DNA of 26,938 nucleotides from Planctomycetota bacterium (GTDB lineage Bacteria; Planctomycetota; Phycisphaerae; Sedimentisphaerales; Anaerobacaceae), in assembly GCA_003644295.1 (NCBI GenBank), contig QNBZ01000001.1, positions 1 to 26,938 on the forward strand, given 5' to 3'. Of this stretch, positions 24,745-26,938 are shown in pieces. The notes beneath the pieces are model-generated. The model worked only from the letters and a program-made list of their open reading frames with translations. It made no database searches and was not told the DNA's origin. A program made the translations under genes and the position numbers. Position 1 is the first letter of the stretch. Every line of letters starts with the position of its first letter.

Positions 24745-24819
24745 TTATTTCGTAAGCTCTTTAAGAATTTTAAAATACAGAATTTTAAGTTCTTCTATTG
24801 CTTTCCCGACTCCATTCAT
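24745..24819 (-). CDS. possible 24-codon microgene
   Basis: An ATG overlaps the stop of the phosphoesterase-like gene (ATGA) and opens 24 codons, MNGVGKAIEELKILYFKILK then ELTK, ending with TAA six bases before the next ATG. The peptide would be a single amphipathic basic helix. The tight 4-base overlap on one side and six-base spacing on the other match the packing of the real genes here, which is the main argument for it. It may also be just a coupling leader that carries ribosomes to the next gene. Confidence 0.4.
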   Translation of the reverse strand: MNGVGKAIEELKILYFKILKELTK

Positions 24820-25820
24820 GGTTTACATGACAGCTTTTCAGAAAACTTCTCTACAGACATTTCTCTATATGCTTCTCTTCCGAATTTATCGAGCTCTTCA
24901 GCTTTTATTGGATAGTAATGGCCACAATCGGCATGGAGTATTGAATCCATTGGATAAGGGTCATCGTATGCCTTCCAAACCCACCAGCGTTTATCTTTCC
25001 CAGCTCTAAAGCATCTAATTATGAAACGGCCATTAAAGAGTTCTTGATTACGCTTAGGCATGTCCGTGCTTGGATAGAGGAAATATTCATGCAAATCAGG
25101 TCTCTGAACTCCTGCTTTCACCTTACCAAGCCAAATCGCACACATATATGCATTTTTGTATGCGGTGGCACCTACGTCTCCAGCTTCAATGATATACGAT
25201 TTATCAAAGAGGACATATTTCTCTATTAGTTTTGCATCCTCGGGACCAATAATCAAGTCTTCCTTTGCTTTAACCGCCTGAGTAGGTTCCAACGCCGATG
25301 GCTTGACAATTGCAAGTCCTTTTGATGCATTACCTGTCTTTGGGTCCCTCCGACCTATAATTGTATCGAAGTAATCCGGAATATGGTCTTGAGTGATTAC
25401 CCATTGAACGAAGGAATTCTTGAACTTCATTCTCAAATCCACATGAATCGAGTGACCTTGAATTAATTTTGCAAAGGACAACTTACCCTCAAGATATTTC
25501 TTAGTATCGTCTAAATTAAGTCCGCGAATATGCATCTGTGCCCAAGCAATGCCTTCGTCGTAGTCAACATAGCATATCTTTGGAAGCGGCTCCAATTCCT
25601 TCTTCAATTTTTCATAGATATCTTCTGGAATATGCTTGAGAGATAGCCATTCGCAAACATCTTCTTTTGTAATAGCTTTATCCTTGAGTATTTTACGCCA
25701 AGTGTCTGGCACCGCATCTGAATAATAGAGTTTGGTGTACTCGGCCAATGAGAGATTCTCAAGTGAAGATGAGTCTACAAATTGAAGAGAGCCATCTGGA
25801 TATTCAACTAAGACGCGCAT
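24816..25820 (-). CDS. LigD 3'-phosphoesterase-like protein
   Basis: The 334-residue product resembles the phosphoesterase (PE) domain of bacterial and archaeal LigD, which trims 3' ends before ligation. The segment FAKLIQGHSIHVDLRMKFKN places His123, His126, Asp128 and Arg130 like the H-x-D-x-R core of that family, followed by FVQWVITQ in the place of the usual S-W-A-x-P-K. Later strands IIEAGDVGATAY, ELFNGRFIIRCF and RWWVWKAYDDPYP follow the order of the PE barrel. The first 80 residues are an extra helical region. The ATG at 25820 lies inside the ligase 3' end (17-base overlap), so the two are co-translated. Divergence is high, so the enzyme call is moderate and activity is unproven. Confidence 0.6.
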   Translation of the reverse strand: MRVLVEYPDGSLQFVDSSSLENLSLAEYTKLYYSDAVPDTWRKILKDKAITKEDVCEWLSLKHIPEDIYEKLKKELEPLPKICYVDYDEGIAWAQMHIRGLNLDDTKKYLEGKLSFAKLIQGHSIHVDLRMKFKNSFVQWVITQDHIPDYFDTIIGRRDPKTGNASKGLAIVKPSALEPTQAVKAKEDLIIGPEDAKLIEKYVLFDKSYIIEAGDVGATAYKNAYMCAIWLGKVKAGVQRPDLHEYFLYPSTDMPKRNQELFNGRFIIRCFRAGKDKRWWVWKAYDDPYPMDSILHADCGHYYPIKAEELDKFGREAYREMSVEKFSEKLSCKP

Positions 25821-26938
25821 CGCCAATCTTAATTATTCTAACATAGGTGTCACCAATTTTGGCAATGTCTTGTTGAATATGTTGCAGCTCTTCAATTGGT
25901 ATTCGTTGCGGCTCAAATGATGATAATTTATCAATAGTTTCCAATGAATCCGTAACATCTTTCTCAGGGATTGGTTCCAACACTCTTCCTATGTAAAAGG
26001 AATACCGTGGATATTCTGGAAATTTCTCGTTATCAAACTTCAGCACTTCTTCGGCCGCTATCCTTATAATATCGCCGATTTTGATTTGTGTTCTCTCTTT
26101 ATGATTATCTGATTTGCCCATCAATGTTACAAATATCACTGAATTATCATTCAGATACTTCTTGCAGTCTTTGCCAACAGCTACAATTTTACCATTCTTG
26201 TAGCAATGAACTTTACCATACCAATCTTTTGTTGTCATATTTAGATACGCTTCAGCATAATCGCGCGGTGTATCATATCCAAGGTAGTAGTTATAAACGT
26301 CCTTAGTGCCTTTCACTAGCTTCTTATCGAGGACTCGCAAGTCAAGCTCATGATAGAACTTCACCTTCATCCAATAATGATTCTGAGGAGACTCGTATGG
26401 ACCATCCAGACGTTTCAGCATTACACCCTCTGCACAGAACTTTGGTCTACCATTCTTAGCATCACGAATAATCTCTGCAGCCTTTAGGATGCAATCGATA
26501 TTAGAACCATCACAAATATATCCATCAGCTTTCTTTTCGAAGGTAGTAGCAATTCTTTCTATCCAAATGTGCTCTGTTGGTTTCAATCGAGAGAGATATT
26601 CTAGACGTTCATGAAGAGGAAGATTGCGTAAATCTTCTCCTTCAAAGTAAATTATATCGAATACGACAATTATTGCATAACGTTCCAGCTCTTCTCCAGA
26701 TGCTTTTGAGTTTAAGAGTGAATTCGCCACCGTCCTATGAAGCATTTCTTTACCATTAGGATGAATAGCTAGAAATTCTCCATCAAGAATGGTATTGTCG
26801 GGAAAGTTGTCTTCGATTTCCTTTATTATAGCCGGTATTCTTTTCGACACATTCGGGTCCTTCTCTTTCACGTCTTCTGGGTCAACAAATGCAAATCCCT
26901 TTCCGTTGACTTTACCAATCGTCATTCTGAGTCCGTCC
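25804..26938 (-). CDS. ATP-dependent DNA ligase, 5' end cut by window edge
   Basis: The visible 377 codons carry nucleotidyltransferase motifs of ATP-dependent DNA ligases in order: motif III ILDGEFLAI, IIIa VVFDIIYFEGEDL, IV AEGVMLKR and V YWMKVK, followed by an OB-fold-like region (KIGDIIRIAAEEVLKF). The codons just before the ATG at 26925 read DGLR, so that Met is internal: they fit motif I (K-x-D-G-x-R), whose lysine, the adenylation site, lies beyond the edge. The ligase seals nicks or ends using ATP. A short extra C-terminal tail follows the OB fold (IPIEELQHIQQDIAKIGDTY). Location in a head-gene operon next to a phosphoesterase-like gene suggests DNA-end processing tied to packaging or injection. 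Confidence 0.88.
   Translation of the reverse strand, partial: DGLRMTIGKVNGKGFAFVDPEDVKEKDPNVSKRIPAIIKEIEDNFPDNTILDGEFLAIHPNGKEMLHRTVANSLLNSKASGEELERYAIIVVFDIIYFEGEDLRNLPLHERLEYLSRLKPTEHIWIERIATTFEKKADGYICDGSNIDCILKAAEIIRDAKNGRPKFCAEGVMLKRLDGPYESPQNHYWMKVKFYHELDLRVLDKKLVKGTKDVYNYYLGYDTPRDYAEAYLNMTTKDWYGKVHCYKNGKIVAVGKDCKKYLNDNSVIFVTLMGKSDNHKERTQIKIGDIIRIAAEEVLKFDNEKFPEYPRYSFYIGRVLEPIPEKDVTDSLETIDKLSSFEPQRIPIEELQHIQQDIAKIGDTYVRIIKIGDARLS

Noticed and set aside
1..26938. Search for tRNA, rRNA, CRISPR arrays, insertion sequences, integrase and att sites
   Set aside because: I saw none: the gaps are too short for RNA genes, no spaced direct repeats of CRISPR type exist, and no transposase or recombinase motif is encoded. 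The tandem repeats present are all inside coding genes.

Overview
The window is a nearly gap-free stretch of the structural region of a tailed double-stranded DNA virus or provirus (Caudoviricetes-like, HK97-type capsid). Every gene I can support is on the minus strand, so the operon reads from the right edge (26938) to the left edge (1). Many genes are joined by 4-base ATGA stop/start overlaps or gaps of a few bases. Terminase and portal genes are not present and presumably lie beyond the right edge. An archaeal host is my preferred reading, mainly because of the secreted gingipain-like protein with PKD/FN3-like domains and more than 30 N-glycosylation sequons, and the GGTGA-type ribosome binding sites. 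No host marker gene is present, so this remains an inference.

Region by region, in transcription order. (a) 26938-24745: a DNA-processing set made of an ATP-dependent DNA ligase (cut by the window edge inside motif I), a protein resembling the 3'-phosphoesterase domain of LigD, and a possible 24-codon microgene. (b) 24739-21263: head morphogenesis, with a small coiled-coil/membrane-anchor protein, a nucleotidyltransferase-like domain fused to an XkdF-type prohead protease and an acidic scaffold with Pro-Tyr repeats, a DUF2190-like decoration protein and the major capsid protein. (c) 21225-17579: head-tail connection and tail tube, with a small unknown protein, adaptor, head-closure protein, HK97 gp10-like protein, tail terminator, two tandem paralogous tube proteins and a tail assembly chaperone. 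The chaperone has a second reading frame (17579-17809) that appears to be reached by a +1 (or -2) programmed frameshift.

(d) 17522-6543: an 11-kb block of surface or adhesion genes placed between the chaperone and the tape measure gene, where most siphoviruses have little or nothing. It encodes an unknown protein, a zinc-ribbon protein, a histidine-rich repeat fibre, a 1665-residue membrane-anchored C25 (gingipain-like) cysteine peptidase with many beta-sandwich domains, an Ig-like protein, a 725-residue protein built almost entirely of about 47 tandem 14-residue repeats, and a second Ig-like protein. (e) 6381-1: the 1671-residue tape measure protein (suggesting a tail near 250 nm) and a baseplate hub-like protein that runs off the left edge.

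Most novel are the C25 peptidase, the 14-residue repeat protein with its exact 468-base superrepeat, the ligase/phosphoesterase/nucleotidyltransferase-protease group in the head module, and the chaperone frameshift. Functions are assigned from sequence patterns and gene order only; no database search was run.
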